Shown: one piece after another, positions 18,670-27,098 of the stretch
Layout: each line of letters begins with the position of its first letter
How positions within the stretch are numbered: position 1 is the first letter of the stretch
Assembly: GCA_945891385.1 (NCBI GenBank)
Contig: CAMDDJ010000001.1
Location: 92,921-156,920, forward strand
Source: Candidatus Kuenenia stuttgartensis
Lineage (GTDB): Bacteria; Planctomycetota; Planctomycetia; Pirellulales; UBA1268
Direction: 5' to 3'
Length of the DNA: 64,000 nt
The notes under the pieces: generated by a model
Database searches by the model: none
The model's input: the letters and a program-made list of their open reading frames with translations, nothing else
What the model was told of the DNA's origin: nothing
Position numbers and translations under genes: made by a program

Positions 18670-19583
18670 GTCGCCCCCCGTGGAGGCGTCGTGGCCGCCC
18701 GAAGGCCACCGCCCCACCCGAGCTTGTCCCGGAGAGTTGCGTAGTAACCTTGTCGGCCCACTTCAACCAGCACGAACCGGGGGACGGCCCTGCGAACGGT
18801 GATCGAGTCGCCTGCCGCCAGCGGGCCGATCACGCGGCCGTCCACCACGCAGGCGGAGCCGGGATTGGGATGCGGCACGCGGAGCTCATACGATCGATCG
18901 GCCGAGTCGATCACCGTGCGGTTGGTGAGCGTATGAGGACTGAGCGGTGTGAACACGAAAGCATCGAGCTCCTTTCGCACGATCGGACCACCAGCCGAGA
19001 GGTTGTAGGCGGTCGAGCCGGCCGGCGTCGAGACGATCAGGCCGTCTGCTCGGTAGGTGGTTGCCGGCTCGCCGTCCACGAGCAGATCGATCTCGATCAT
19101 CGTGAACGGGGGGCCCGCCAGGACCGACACCTCGTTGAGGCCGAGTTCCTGTCGGGTCCCCTGCCGGTTTCGCAATTCGCATTCCAGCATCATGTGCGGC
19201 ACGAGGCGGAAGCGGCCGGCGAGCAAGTCGTCGACCGCCGCCTCGGCCTGCCGGGGCGGCGTATCGGCCAGAAAGCCGAGCCGGCCGAGGTTGATGCCCA
19301 GCACGGGCACTTGGGCGTAGCCCATCCAGCGGGCCGCTCGGAGGATCGAGCCGTCGCCACCCAGCACGATCACGAGATCCGCCCCGTCGAGGACCGCGGC
19401 CGAGGCCGCCGCCGCGACAGGTTCATCGCTCTCCTGAACCACGCGGATCACATCGTGGCCACGGGCTGCGAGAAACTCGGTGACGCGGGCCACCTCGGCG
19501 GCACCCTTGGCGGGTCCCACGAGAAGAATCCGGAGCTGAGCCGGGGGTGTCTGCTCGGCATGCAGGCGGGACGGGCGCGGCAT
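18666..19583 (-). CDS. nadK: NAD kinase
   Basis: NadK phosphorylates NAD to NADP. About 305 residues from ATG 19583 (MPRPSRLHAEQ). Family motifs are present in order: the catalytic GGDGSILRAAR, the substrate loop GINLGRLGFLAD, and DGLIVSTPAGSTAYNLSAGGPI. The C-terminal region VDGRVIGPLAAGDSITVRR is also normal. It lies 16 bp downstream of dxs and is coupled by a 4-bp overlap to the following secreted-protein gene. NADPH is consumed by the MEP pathway that Dxs feeds, which makes the linkage sensible, though this is inference. Cytoplasmic. Confidence 0.93.
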   Translation of the reverse strand: MPRPSRLHAEQTPPAQLRILLVGPAKGAAEVARVTEFLAARGHDVIRVVQESDEPVAAAASAAVLDGADLVIVLGGDGSILRAARWMGYAQVPVLGINLGRLGFLADTPPRQAEAAVDDLLAGRFRLVPHMMLECELRNRQGTRQELGLNEVSVLAGPPFTMIEIDLLVDGEPATTYRADGLIVSTPAGSTAYNLSAGGPIVRKELDAFVFTPLSPHTLTNRTVIDSADRSYELRVPHPNPGSACVVDGRVIGPLAAGDSITVRRAVPRFVLVEVGRQGYYATLRDKLGWGGGLRAATTPPRGAT

Positions 19584-19599
19584 GGGGGCATCTCGATGA

Positions 19600-21540
19600 T
19601 CAGTCGTGGGCGGCTGCGTGCGGCACCGACGTCGCCGTCCCTCGGCCCGCCAGCCGCCGGCAGGCGGCGGCGATCCCTGCGGCATCGAGCCCGAGGTCTG
19701 CCAGCAACTCGGCGCGTTCGCCGTGTTCGACGAACCTGTCGGGGAGGCCCAGTCGCAGGATGGGGCCATGCTGAATGCCGGCATCCGACACGAGTTCGAG
19801 CACGCTGCTCCCGAATCCGGTCGGCAGGGCGTTTTCCTCAACCGTCACCGTCCAAGGGGCCGCTTCGATCCGATCCTTCAGTTGCTCGTCGAGTGGCTTG
19901 ACGAATCGGGCGTTGATCACGGTGATGTCCAAGCCCTCCCCGCGGAGCACGGCAGCGGCCTCGAGGGCAGCCCCCAGCAGCGTGCCGCAGACGATCAGCA
20001 ACCCGTCGCCCCCTTCGGCCAGCGTCTCCGACCGGCCCAGGGCCAGCGGCGTTCGGGGCAGGGCATGGGTCTCCACGCCGGTCTTCGGGTACCGGATCGC
20101 GACCGGCCCGGCCTGCTCAATCGCCCACTGCACCATCGTGACGAGGTCGTGCTCGTCGCCGGGCGCCAACACGACCATGTTGGGGAACAGACGGAGGTAG
20201 CCCAGATCGTAGGAGCCGTGGTGCGTCGGACCATCGGGGCCGGTCAGACCCGCGCGGTCGAGCATGAAGACGACCGGCAGATTTTGGAGCGACACTTCCT
20301 GGAAGATCTGGTCGTAGGACCGCTGCAGGAAGGTGCTGTAGATATCGACGATCGGCCGGCAGCCGGCCTTGGCCTGTCCGGCGGCGAAGGCCACGGCATG
20401 CGACTCGCAGATGCCCACGTCGAAGAAGCGTTCGGGGAACTCCGCCCGCACCTTCTCCAGCTTGTTGCCCTGGCACATGGCGGCAGTGATGGCCGTCACC
20501 CGCGGATCCCGCCGCATGGCTGCCCCGATCGCGGCCGCCGCCACGTCGGTGTAGGCCCGAGCCGACGACTTCTTGACGGTCACGATCCCATCTTCGTCGT
20601 CGCATTCGAAGGGGGCGGGTGTGTGGAAGAAGACCGGATCCGCTTCGGCCGGCTTGAAGCCATGCCCCTTCTCGGTGAGGACATGGAGGAGGATCGGCCC
20701 CTCCTCGTCCTTCACGAGTTCCAGATAGCGGATCAGGTTCGGGAGCGAATGGCCCTCGACGGGACCGAAGTAGCGAACGCCCAATGCCTCGAAGAGCGCC
20801 CCGCCGTGAAGCGAGTTCTTGATCGAGTCCTTGACGCCCGTGATCATCCGCTCCATTTGCTCACCGACCACCGGCACGCCCTTGATGATCTCGCCTGCCT
20901 GGTGCTTGATGCCCCGATACCAGGAGTTGGTCCGGACGATATCGAGGTATTCCGCCAGCGCTCCGACCCGCGGGCAGATCGACATCCGATTATCGTTGAG
21001 GATCACGAGCAGCCGCTTCTTGAGAAAGCCTGCATTGTTGAGCGCCTCGAAGACGATCCCCGACGGCAGCGCGCCGTCGCCGATCACCGCCACCGAATGT
21101 CGGTCGGTCTCGCCGCAGAGTCCGTCGCCACTGGCCAGACCGAGCGCGGTCGACACGCTGCAGCCGGCATGGCCCGTCATGAACAGGTCGTAGGGACTCT
21201 CCTCAGGATTGGGATAGCCCATCAGACCCCCACGGGTCCGAATCGTGCCGAACTGGGCGAACCGACCCGTGATCAACTTGTGTGGATAGATCTGGTGGCC
21301 GGTGTCCCAGATCAGCCGATCGCGGCTGAAGTCAAAGACCCGATGCAGCGCGAGGCAGAGTTCGACGACGCCGAGATTCGAGGCGAAGTGGGCCGTTCGC
21401 GACGTGGCCACGTCGCAGAGCGCCCGCCGCATCTCCGCGGCGAGCGACTCCAGCTCGTCGGGTGAGAGGTCGCGAAGATCGCGCGGGGATTGGATCGTGG
21501 GAAGTATTGCTGCCATGGTTGGGAGTTCCGCGGTCGCCAT
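19600..21540 (-). CDS. dxs: 1-deoxy-D-xylulose-5-phosphate synthase
   Basis: Dxs condenses pyruvate and glyceraldehyde-3-phosphate, the first step of the MEP isoprenoid pathway, using thiamine diphosphate. The transketolase-like thiamine motif is GDGALPSGIVFEALNNAG. N-terminal SRTAHFASNLGVVELCLALH and the second-domain DRAGLTGPDGPTHHGSYDL are diagnostic. 646 residues is full length. The start at 21540 overlaps the ispA stop by one base (TGATG); ATG 21516 is an alternative. It sits in the classic xseA-xseB-ispA-dxs order. Confidence 0.96.
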   Translation of the reverse strand: MATAELPTMAAILPTIQSPRDLRDLSPDELESLAAEMRRALCDVATSRTAHFASNLGVVELCLALHRVFDFSRDRLIWDTGHQIYPHKLITGRFAQFGTIRTRGGLMGYPNPEESPYDLFMTGHAGCSVSTALGLASGDGLCGETDRHSVAVIGDGALPSGIVFEALNNAGFLKKRLLVILNDNRMSICPRVGALAEYLDIVRTNSWYRGIKHQAGEIIKGVPVVGEQMERMITGVKDSIKNSLHGGALFEALGVRYFGPVEGHSLPNLIRYLELVKDEEGPILLHVLTEKGHGFKPAEADPVFFHTPAPFECDDEDGIVTVKKSSARAYTDVAAAAIGAAMRRDPRVTAITAAMCQGNKLEKVRAEFPERFFDVGICESHAVAFAAGQAKAGCRPIVDIYSTFLQRSYDQIFQEVSLQNLPVVFMLDRAGLTGPDGPTHHGSYDLGYLRLFPNMVVLAPGDEHDLVTMVQWAIEQAGPVAIRYPKTGVETHALPRTPLALGRSETLAEGGDGLLIVCGTLLGAALEAAAVLRGEGLDITVINARFVKPLDEQLKDRIEAAPWTVTVEENALPTGFGSSVLELVSDAGIQHGPILRLGLPDRFVEHGERAELLADLGLDAAGIAAACRRLAGRGTATSVPHAAAHD

Positions 21541-22523
21541 CAGTGGTTTCGGGAGACGATCCAGTGCGCCAGGGCCGCCAGGTCGGCTCCGGCGGGGCCG
21601 AAACCGGCAACCGCAGCCGCTGCGTCGGCGGCCAGTTGATCGGCCCTGTGGCGGGTGGCTTGGCTGCCGAGCACGGTGGGAAAGGTGAGCTTGCCCCGGC
21701 CCGCATCCTTGCCGACCCGTTTGCCCATCGTGGCCTCGTCGCCTTCGGCATCGAGCAGGTCGTCGGCAATCTGGAAGGCGAGCCCGAAGGCGGCTCCGAA
21801 ACGATCGAGCGCATCGAGTTGAGAGGCATCGGCCTCGACTGCGAGTCCGCCCAGCGCGAGCGACGCCCGGAACAGCGCGCCGGTCTTGCGGCGATGGACC
21901 CGTTCCATCCAGCAGACCTTCTGCTCGGCCGAGGCCTCGGCGAGGTCGTCATTCCAGCCGCGTTCGACCGCCAGGTCGTCGACCTGGCCGCCGACCAGCG
22001 CTTCGGCCCCGGCCGCACGGGCCAGCGTCAGGCAGGCGGCACCGGCCACGGCCGGCGGGAGACCACGGGCGAGGGTTTCAAACGCCAGCGGCTGGAGGGC
22101 GTCGCCGCAGAGAATCGCCGTGGCCTCGTCGAAGGCCCGGTGGCAGGTTGGGCGTCCCCGCCGGAGGTCGTCGTCGTCCATGGCCGGAAGATCGTCGTGC
22201 ACGAGCGAATACGCGTGGATCAATTCCACGGCGACCGCCGGGGCCGCAGCGGCCTGCCAGGCCGCGAGTTCACTCAGGTCGGGGCGACAGCTCCGGGCGG
22301 CCCAGAGCACGAGCGCCGGCCGGAGCCGTTTCCCGGGCGCGAGAACCGCGTGCCGCAAGGCGGCGATCAGCCGAGCGGGAGCCTCCGGGGAGAGTTCGAC
22401 AGCCTCGGCCAGCAACGGATCGACGAAGGCCTGAACCTGCCGCAGCCGTTCCGGCATGGAGGTGACCGCGTCTGCGACGCCGCCAAGCGCCGGTGGGCCG
22501 GCGGTAGCCTGACAGCTTGCCAT
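21540..22523 (-). CDS. ispA: Polyprenyl (farnesyl/geranylgeranyl) diphosphate synthase
   Basis: It elongates allylic diphosphates with isopentenyl diphosphate. The first aspartate-rich region is HDDLPAMDDDDLRRGRPTCH (DDxxxxD type, as in bacterial FPP synthases) and the second is ADDLLDAEGD. PGKRLRPALVLWA is the conserved N-terminal helix. About 327 residues if ATG 22523 is used; ATG 22457 is possible and neither has a strong Shine-Dalgarno site. It lies between xseB and dxs, whose stop and start nearly touch it. Chain-length specificity cannot be settled by eye. Confidence 0.9.
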   Translation of the reverse strand: MASCQATAGPPALGGVADAVTSMPERLRQVQAFVDPLLAEAVELSPEAPARLIAALRHAVLAPGKRLRPALVLWAARSCRPDLSELAAWQAAAAPAVAVELIHAYSLVHDDLPAMDDDDLRRGRPTCHRAFDEATAILCGDALQPLAFETLARGLPPAVAGAACLTLARAAGAEALVGGQVDDLAVERGWNDDLAEASAEQKVCWMERVHRRKTGALFRASLALGGLAVEADASQLDALDRFGAAFGLAFQIADDLLDAEGDEATMGKRVGKDAGRGKLTFPTVLGSQATRHRADQLAADAAAAVAGFGPAGADLAALAHWIVSRNH

Positions 22524-22597
22524 CCGAGGCCTTGCAGGGGGAGGGGAGGACGGGAAGCCGACTCCTGCCTCCCTCGAACAACTGTGCATCGTGCAGT

Positions 22598-22996
22598 CTA
22601 GGGCTCGTCGGAAGCTTCGTCCATCCCGGGGAGGGGGCGTGAACGGGTCGCCTTGGACCGGCCAGGCCGCTTCGCCGGCCGGTCTTGCTGGCCGTCGGTG
22701 TGGGCCGCGAGCACGGGCCGGCCGTCTTCGTCAATCCGCACGAGGACGCTCACTCGGGCTTCCGTCCGGGCCAGCTCCTCATGCAGCCTCCGAACCAGCG
22801 TCACGCCCCGCTCATAGGCGGCGATTGAGTCCGATAGGCCGAGCGTGCCCGACTCGAGGCCGGTCACGATTCGGCCGAGTTCGGCGAGTTCTTCTTCGAA
22901 CGTGGCCGTCTCAGCCGACCCGTCCGTTTGGGTGGTCTGGAGGGCCGCGGTTCGTTCGGCCGCCTCGTCCGTCTGGGCTTCAGGTGGGCGTCTCAT
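22598..22996 (-). CDS. xseB: Exodeoxyribonuclease VII small subunit
   Basis: 132 residues. The central 60 residues match XseB: FEEELAELGRIVTGLESGTL, then SIAAYERGVTLVRRLHEELA, forming the helical hairpin that caps the XseA filament. N- and C-terminal tails are disordered, making it longer than E. coli XseB (80 residues). The start overlaps the end of xseA by 17 bp, so the two are translationally coupled. XseA-XseB degrades single-stranded DNA in recombination and mismatch repair. Confidence 0.92.
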   Translation of the reverse strand: MRRPPEAQTDEAAERTAALQTTQTDGSAETATFEEELAELGRIVTGLESGTLGLSDSIAAYERGVTLVRRLHEELARTEARVSVLVRIDEDGRPVLAAHTDGQQDRPAKRPGRSKATRSRPLPGMDEASDEP

Positions 22997-24236
22997 GGCA
23001 TTCGATCCTTTCTACCGAACTCCAGACCCGGCCGTCGGTCAACCGCGTGACGAGCCTCGTGCCCAACGGGACGTCGACCACGCTTCGAACGGTCTGCCCT
23101 CCGGCTTCGCCGTCGCGCCAGGTCAGCGACCAGCCTCGGGCCAGGAGTCGCAGGGGATTGCCCGCTTCCAGCCTCGCGGTGGCAGCGGCTACCCGCTCTC
23201 CGCTGCGGGCGATCACGCCGGCAGTGAGCCGAGCAAGTCGCACCGTCTGGCGGTCGATCTCATCCCTCCGGTCGCGGATGAGGCGGGTGGGATCGGCGAA
23301 GATCCTGGCTTTCGTCAACTGCCCGAGGAGTTCCCGGGCCCGAGCGACCCGCCTGGTCAGTCCAGTTTCGAGCCTCATTCCGAGGTCGGCCACGGCGGCC
23401 GCAACCTGGGCTCCATCGGGCGAAACCTTCACTGCCGCGTCGGTGGGTGTCAGTGCGCGAAGATCGGCGGCGAGATCAGCCAGGGAGACGTCGATCTCGT
23501 GGCCGACACCGGCCACGACTGGAATCGGTGAGGCTGCGATGGCACGGACGAGCACCTCCTCGTTGAAACTCCAGAGATCCTCCAGGCTGCCGCCGCCGCG
23601 CACCAAGGCAATCACGTCGGCCGGCGGCATGAGGTGGCTCGCCGTGTGTACGGCCGCAGCAAGTTCCTCGGCGGCGCCGCCCCCCTGCACCCGCGAGGGC
23701 ACCAGAATGACCTCGCTGCTCGGCCAGCGACCGTGAAGCGTCCGGAGAAAATCGGCGATGGCCGCACCGGTGGGGCTTGTGACAACCGCGATCCGGCGCG
23801 GAAAGGCGGGAATGGGCCGTTTTCGCTCGGCGGCGAAGAGTCCCTCGGCGGCGAGTCGCGCATGAAGCCGGCGCAGTTGCGCCTCGAGCGTGCCGGTTCC
23901 CAACGCGTGGAGTCGGTCGATGGTGAGCTGGTAGGTTCCCCGGGGAGGATAGACTTCGATGCGACCATGGCAGACCACGGCCATGCCGTCGGCCGGCTCG
24001 ATGGCCAACCCGGCCGCCGCGGACCGCCAGATCACGGCCCGCAGCAGGGCCGATTCGTCCTTGAGGGACAGGTAGACATGGCCCGATGACGCCCGGGTGA
24101 GGTTGCTCACTTCCCCGGCCACCCAGACGTCGGCGAACCGGCTTTCCATCGCCTCCTTGACGCGGGCGGTCACCTCCGAGACGCTCGGCGGCTGATCGGG
24201 CGGACTCTGGTGGTCGGAGCGACGTCGGTCAATCAT
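22980..24236 (-). CDS. xseA: Exodeoxyribonuclease VII large subunit
   Basis: 418 residues. An N-terminal OB-fold (VWVAGEVSNLTRASSGHVYLSLKD) is followed by the catalytic region (RRIAVVTSPTGAAIADFLRTL and ALVRGGGSLEDLWSFNEE, then GHEIDVSLADLAADLRALTP). The C-terminal coiled coil ends in the strand domain with RGWSLTWRDG. First gene of the leftward train with xseB, ispA, dxs and nadK. A divergent MFS gene begins 58 bp away, so both promoters must lie in that short space; I see no consensus boxes there. Confidence 0.95.
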   Translation of the reverse strand: MIDRRRSDHQSPPDQPPSVSEVTARVKEAMESRFADVWVAGEVSNLTRASSGHVYLSLKDESALLRAVIWRSAAAGLAIEPADGMAVVCHGRIEVYPPRGTYQLTIDRLHALGTGTLEAQLRRLHARLAAEGLFAAERKRPIPAFPRRIAVVTSPTGAAIADFLRTLHGRWPSSEVILVPSRVQGGGAAEELAAAVHTASHLMPPADVIALVRGGGSLEDLWSFNEEVLVRAIAASPIPVVAGVGHEIDVSLADLAADLRALTPTDAAVKVSPDGAQVAAAVADLGMRLETGLTRRVARARELLGQLTKARIFADPTRLIRDRRDEIDRQTVRLARLTAGVIARSGERVAAATARLEAGNPLRLLARGWSLTWRDGEAGGQTVRSVVDVPLGTRLVTRLTDGRVWSSVERIECHETPT

Positions 24237-24294
24237 CAGTGGCAGAGTGTAGCATGGTCGTCACGCTTCCTTCCCCGTCTGCCGAGCCTCCTGC

Positions 24295-25635
24295 ATGACG
24301 TCTGGTTCCTCGAGTTCGTCGCCCGCGCCGCCTCCCCGGGGAGCGCTCCTGGTCGTCTTCCTCACGGTCTTCATCGACCTGCTGGGTTTCGGCATCGTCC
24401 TCCCCGTCCTGCCGCGGCAGGTCGAGCCCTATCTCAACGCCCTCGGCATGCCTCCGCTCGAGGGTGGTGCCGGCGGCGCCGTGATCGGCGTGCTGTTCGC
24501 CGTCTTCTCGCTGATGCAATTCATCTTCAGTCCGATCTGGGGACGGCTCTCGGATCGGATTGGACGGCGGCCGATCCTGCTCGTCAGCCTGACGGGTTCG
24601 GTGATCTTCTACGCCCTCTACGGCTACGCGGTGAGCGGGCCCGTGGAGCCAGCCCCGACCCGAAGTGCCGCCGTCACGGCCCTGACGCTGATCCTCCTGG
24701 CCCGCATTGGGGCCGGCATCGCCGGAGCGAGCGTGGGCACGGCGGCTGCTGTGATCGCCGATTGCACCACTCCCGAGAATCGGGCCCGCGGGATGGCCTT
24801 GATCGGGATCGCCTTTGGCGGCGGATTCACCCTCGGCCCGCTGATCGCCTACTTCGGCCTGGCGATCTTCGACGAAGCCCGCTGGGGTGTGGGCGGGATC
24901 GCCTCGCTGATGTCGTTCATCGCGCTGTTGATCGCCATCTTCGTGTTTCGCGAGACCCGGCGCCCCGGGGCGGGGGCCACCAAGGAGTTTCCCAGCGTGA
25001 CGCGGAGCCTGGCGGTGCTGCGGATGCCCAGCGTCGGAGGGCTCGTGCTCGTCTACTTTCTCTCGATCTTCGCCATGGCGAGTTTCGAGTCGACCTTGGC
25101 CCTCCTCACGAAGGCGGCGTTCGGCATGGGCGACGACGCCAACTTCCTCGTCTTCGCCGCCATTGGCTTCACGCTCATGCTGGCCGGCGGCGGCTATCGT
25201 CCGCTGGCCAAGCGGCTCCCTGAGCGGCGGCTGCTGGCCGCCGGCGTCGTGCTGCTTCTCGTCGGAATGGTGGCCGTCGGCGGCGTGGCGTGGGCCGTGA
25301 TGGGACGCGGCATCGTCGCCGAGGCGGGCAGTCCGTGGCGGGTTGCCTTTTACGTCGCCGCCACGCTCGTCGTCTGCGGCTTCGCATTCGTGAATCCCTC
25401 GGTGTCGGCGCTCATTTCCCGCCGCGCCGACCCCGATCGGCAGGGGGAGGTGCTTGGGGTGAACCAGTCGTTCGCGTCGCTGGCGCGGATCCTGGGGCCG
25501 ATGGCGGGGCTCAGCCTGTTCTCTCTCCATTCCTCGCATGCGTTGCCCTATCTGGCCGCGGTTATCGTGCTCGCCGCGGTGGCGGCGCTCCTGCCGGGGA
25601 TCACTCGCGAGTCGGTGGATTCCGCTGCCGCGTGA
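24295..25635 (+). CDS. MFS transporter, TetA/DHA1-like efflux type
   Basis: 446 residues with about twelve helices. The first helix FIDLLGFGIVLPVLP is the DHA1/TetA-type opening. SPIWGRLSDRIGRRPILL is the MFS loop 2-3 motif (GxxxDRxGRR). LARIGAGIAGASVGTAAAVIAD followed by RARGMALIGIAFGGGFTLGP is the antiporter motif C region. These features point to proton-coupled drug or metabolite efflux at the inner membrane; the substrate is unknown. The 3' end overlaps the convergent FHA-GAF-Fis regulator gene by 35 bp. Confidence 0.88.
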   Translation: MTSGSSSSSPAPPPRGALLVVFLTVFIDLLGFGIVLPVLPRQVEPYLNALGMPPLEGGAGGAVIGVLFAVFSLMQFIFSPIWGRLSDRIGRRPILLVSLTGSVIFYALYGYAVSGPVEPAPTRSAAVTALTLILLARIGAGIAGASVGTAAAVIADCTTPENRARGMALIGIAFGGGFTLGPLIAYFGLAIFDEARWGVGGIASLMSFIALLIAIFVFRETRRPGAGATKEFPSVTRSLAVLRMPSVGGLVLVYFLSIFAMASFESTLALLTKAAFGMGDDANFLVFAAIGFTLMLAGGGYRPLAKRLPERRLLAAGVVLLLVGMVAVGGVAWAVMGRGIVAEAGSPWRVAFYVAATLVVCGFAFVNPSVSALISRRADPDRQGEVLGVNQSFASLARILGPMAGLSLFSLHSSHALPYLAAVIVLAAVAALLPGITRESVDSAAA

Positions 25636-26776
25636 TGTCCCAGGCCTCGAGTCGACGGTAGAGCGTGGCGCGGCTGACGCCGAGGAGGGTTGCAGCCGCA
25701 GGGATGTGTCCGCCGGTGCGGCGAAGAGCCTCGAGCGTCAGCGCCTGCTCCCACTCGTCGACCCGCAGCGACACGGCATCGCTTGGGAGCGCGACCGGCG
25801 CGGCGTGCCAGCCGAGCAGAGACTCCGGCCCAAGTGCGATGGTGCCGTCGTCGGGGAGCCGGGCGTCGGCAGGCATGCCAGCGGTCGGTGGGGCGAGCGG
25901 ATCGGCCGCGGCCGCGGGGGGATGTGGCTCCGGTTCGCGGCCCGACTGGGCCGCTGCGGCGAACGTCGCCAGGGCGAGCAGACGGTCGAAGTCGGAATCC
26001 CGCAGGCCTCCGGCGGCGGCTACCGCGAGCACGGCCAGGGGACGGGGACCCGCCAGGAGCGGAACGCAGGCGACGCCCGTGCCATCGGGCTTGGTGAGCC
26101 ACACCGCTCGGCCGGCGGCGAGCTCCCGCTCACCCTGTCCGGCGACGAGGGCTGAGAGTCCGCTGCCGGGCGGGATGACGCAGACCGGTTCGAGGTCGCC
26201 TGCGTCCCCGAAGCGGAACCAGCCGAAGCTGGACGCCGTGGTGAACTCAGCCGCCAGTTCCAAGGTTGCCGTCACGATCTCGTGCGGATCCCGGGCGGCC
26301 AACAGGCGAATCCCTGCCTGGTAGAGGACCATCGACCACCGGCCTTCTCCCGCTGCGACGGCCCGGTGAATGGCCGCACCTTCGAGTTCGCCTGGCGAAC
26401 CGCTGCGGACGATCTCCGATTCCCCTGCCGGAGCAGTCGCCCCCGCCAGGCGAAACACGAGTTCGGTCGTGCCGACGCGGATCAGGCTGCCCTCCCGAAG
26501 CATGGCCTCGGTGACCGGCAGGCCGTCGAGCCAGGTTCCGTTGCGACTGCCGAGATCCTCGAGGAGCCAGCCGGGCTGTGCCGGTTCGAAGCGGATCGCC
26601 AGATGGCTGCGGCTGGCAAGCCGGTCGGCGAGCGCCACGAGCGAATCCTCGCCTCGGCCGATGATGTTTCGGCGGGCAGGATCGAGCAGAAACGCCGGCC
26701 CCTCCAGGCCTGCGATCCGCAACACGACCACGGCGGCCGCCGCCGCGACCGACTCAACGGGAAACGGCGTTGCCAA
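25601..26776 (-). CDS. FHA-GAF-Fis regulator without an AAA+ domain
   Basis: 391 residues in three parts. An FHA domain (about residues 30-110) has NIIGRGEDS and the SRSHLAIRF...LGSRNGTWLDG core that binds phosphothreonine. A GAF-like sensory region occupies about 140-270 (VLYQAGIRLLAARDPHEIV to VACVPLLAGPRPLAVLAVA). A C-terminal Fis-type helix-turn-helix closes the chain (ALTLEALRRTGGHIPAAATLLGVSRATLYRRL). Sigma54 activators such as NtrC-like proteins pair FHA or GAF with an AAA+ domain and Fis; here the AAA+ domain is absent. It probably links Ser/Thr kinase signalling to DNA binding without sigma54 activation. Confidence 0.85.
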   Translation of the reverse strand: MATPFPVESVAAAAAVVVLRIAGLEGPAFLLDPARRNIIGRGEDSLVALADRLASRSHLAIRFEPAQPGWLLEDLGSRNGTWLDGLPVTEAMLREGSLIRVGTTELVFRLAGATAPAGESEIVRSGSPGELEGAAIHRAVAAGEGRWSMVLYQAGIRLLAARDPHEIVTATLELAAEFTTASSFGWFRFGDAGDLEPVCVIPPGSGLSALVAGQGERELAAGRAVWLTKPDGTGVACVPLLAGPRPLAVLAVAAAGGLRDSDFDRLLALATFAAAAQSGREPEPHPPAAAADPLAPPTAGMPADARLPDDGTIALGPESLLGWHAAPVALPSDAVSLRVDEWEQALTLEALRRTGGHIPAAATLLGVSRATLYRRLEAWDITRQRNPPTRE

Positions 26777-27098
26777 GGGAAGCGACCGGTGAGCAAGTGT
26801 GGGGGCCGATGACCTTCTTTATAAAGGGTCGGAGTCCCGAGTGAAGAGGCCGCCCATGAGCCACTGCGGCTACAGCCGCATCGATGCGGTCGATCCATCC
26901 AGGCCTGGCCTGCGTAGAATCATCGGACAGCCGCCCACGCGGCCGTCGAACGCGCTTGCGATGTGCGTCCGAAACGCCAAACGGCCCTGTTGGAGGGCTG
27001 AAAACGTCTCGTCAAACCGGCGATCAAACGTCACAATACCGTGTCGGCCCTCGGCTTCGAGAGGTCCGAGAGGCCCCCTGGTTCGGAGGAGTCAACGA
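26777..27098. other. 322-bp divergent intergenic region (FHA regulator / Prc)
   Basis: No gene is supported. It holds a small perfect hairpin, GCGGC-taca-GCCGC, near 26869-26882 and an AT-rich patch CTTCTTTATAAAGG near 26813-26826. GGAGGA at 27085-27090 is the ribosome-binding site for the Prc gene. I see no clear -35/-10 pair. Confidence 0.5.

Noticed and set aside
21281-21295. DnaA-box-like TGTGGATAG
   Set aside because: A single imperfect site inside the dxs coding region, with no partner boxes or AT-rich stretch.
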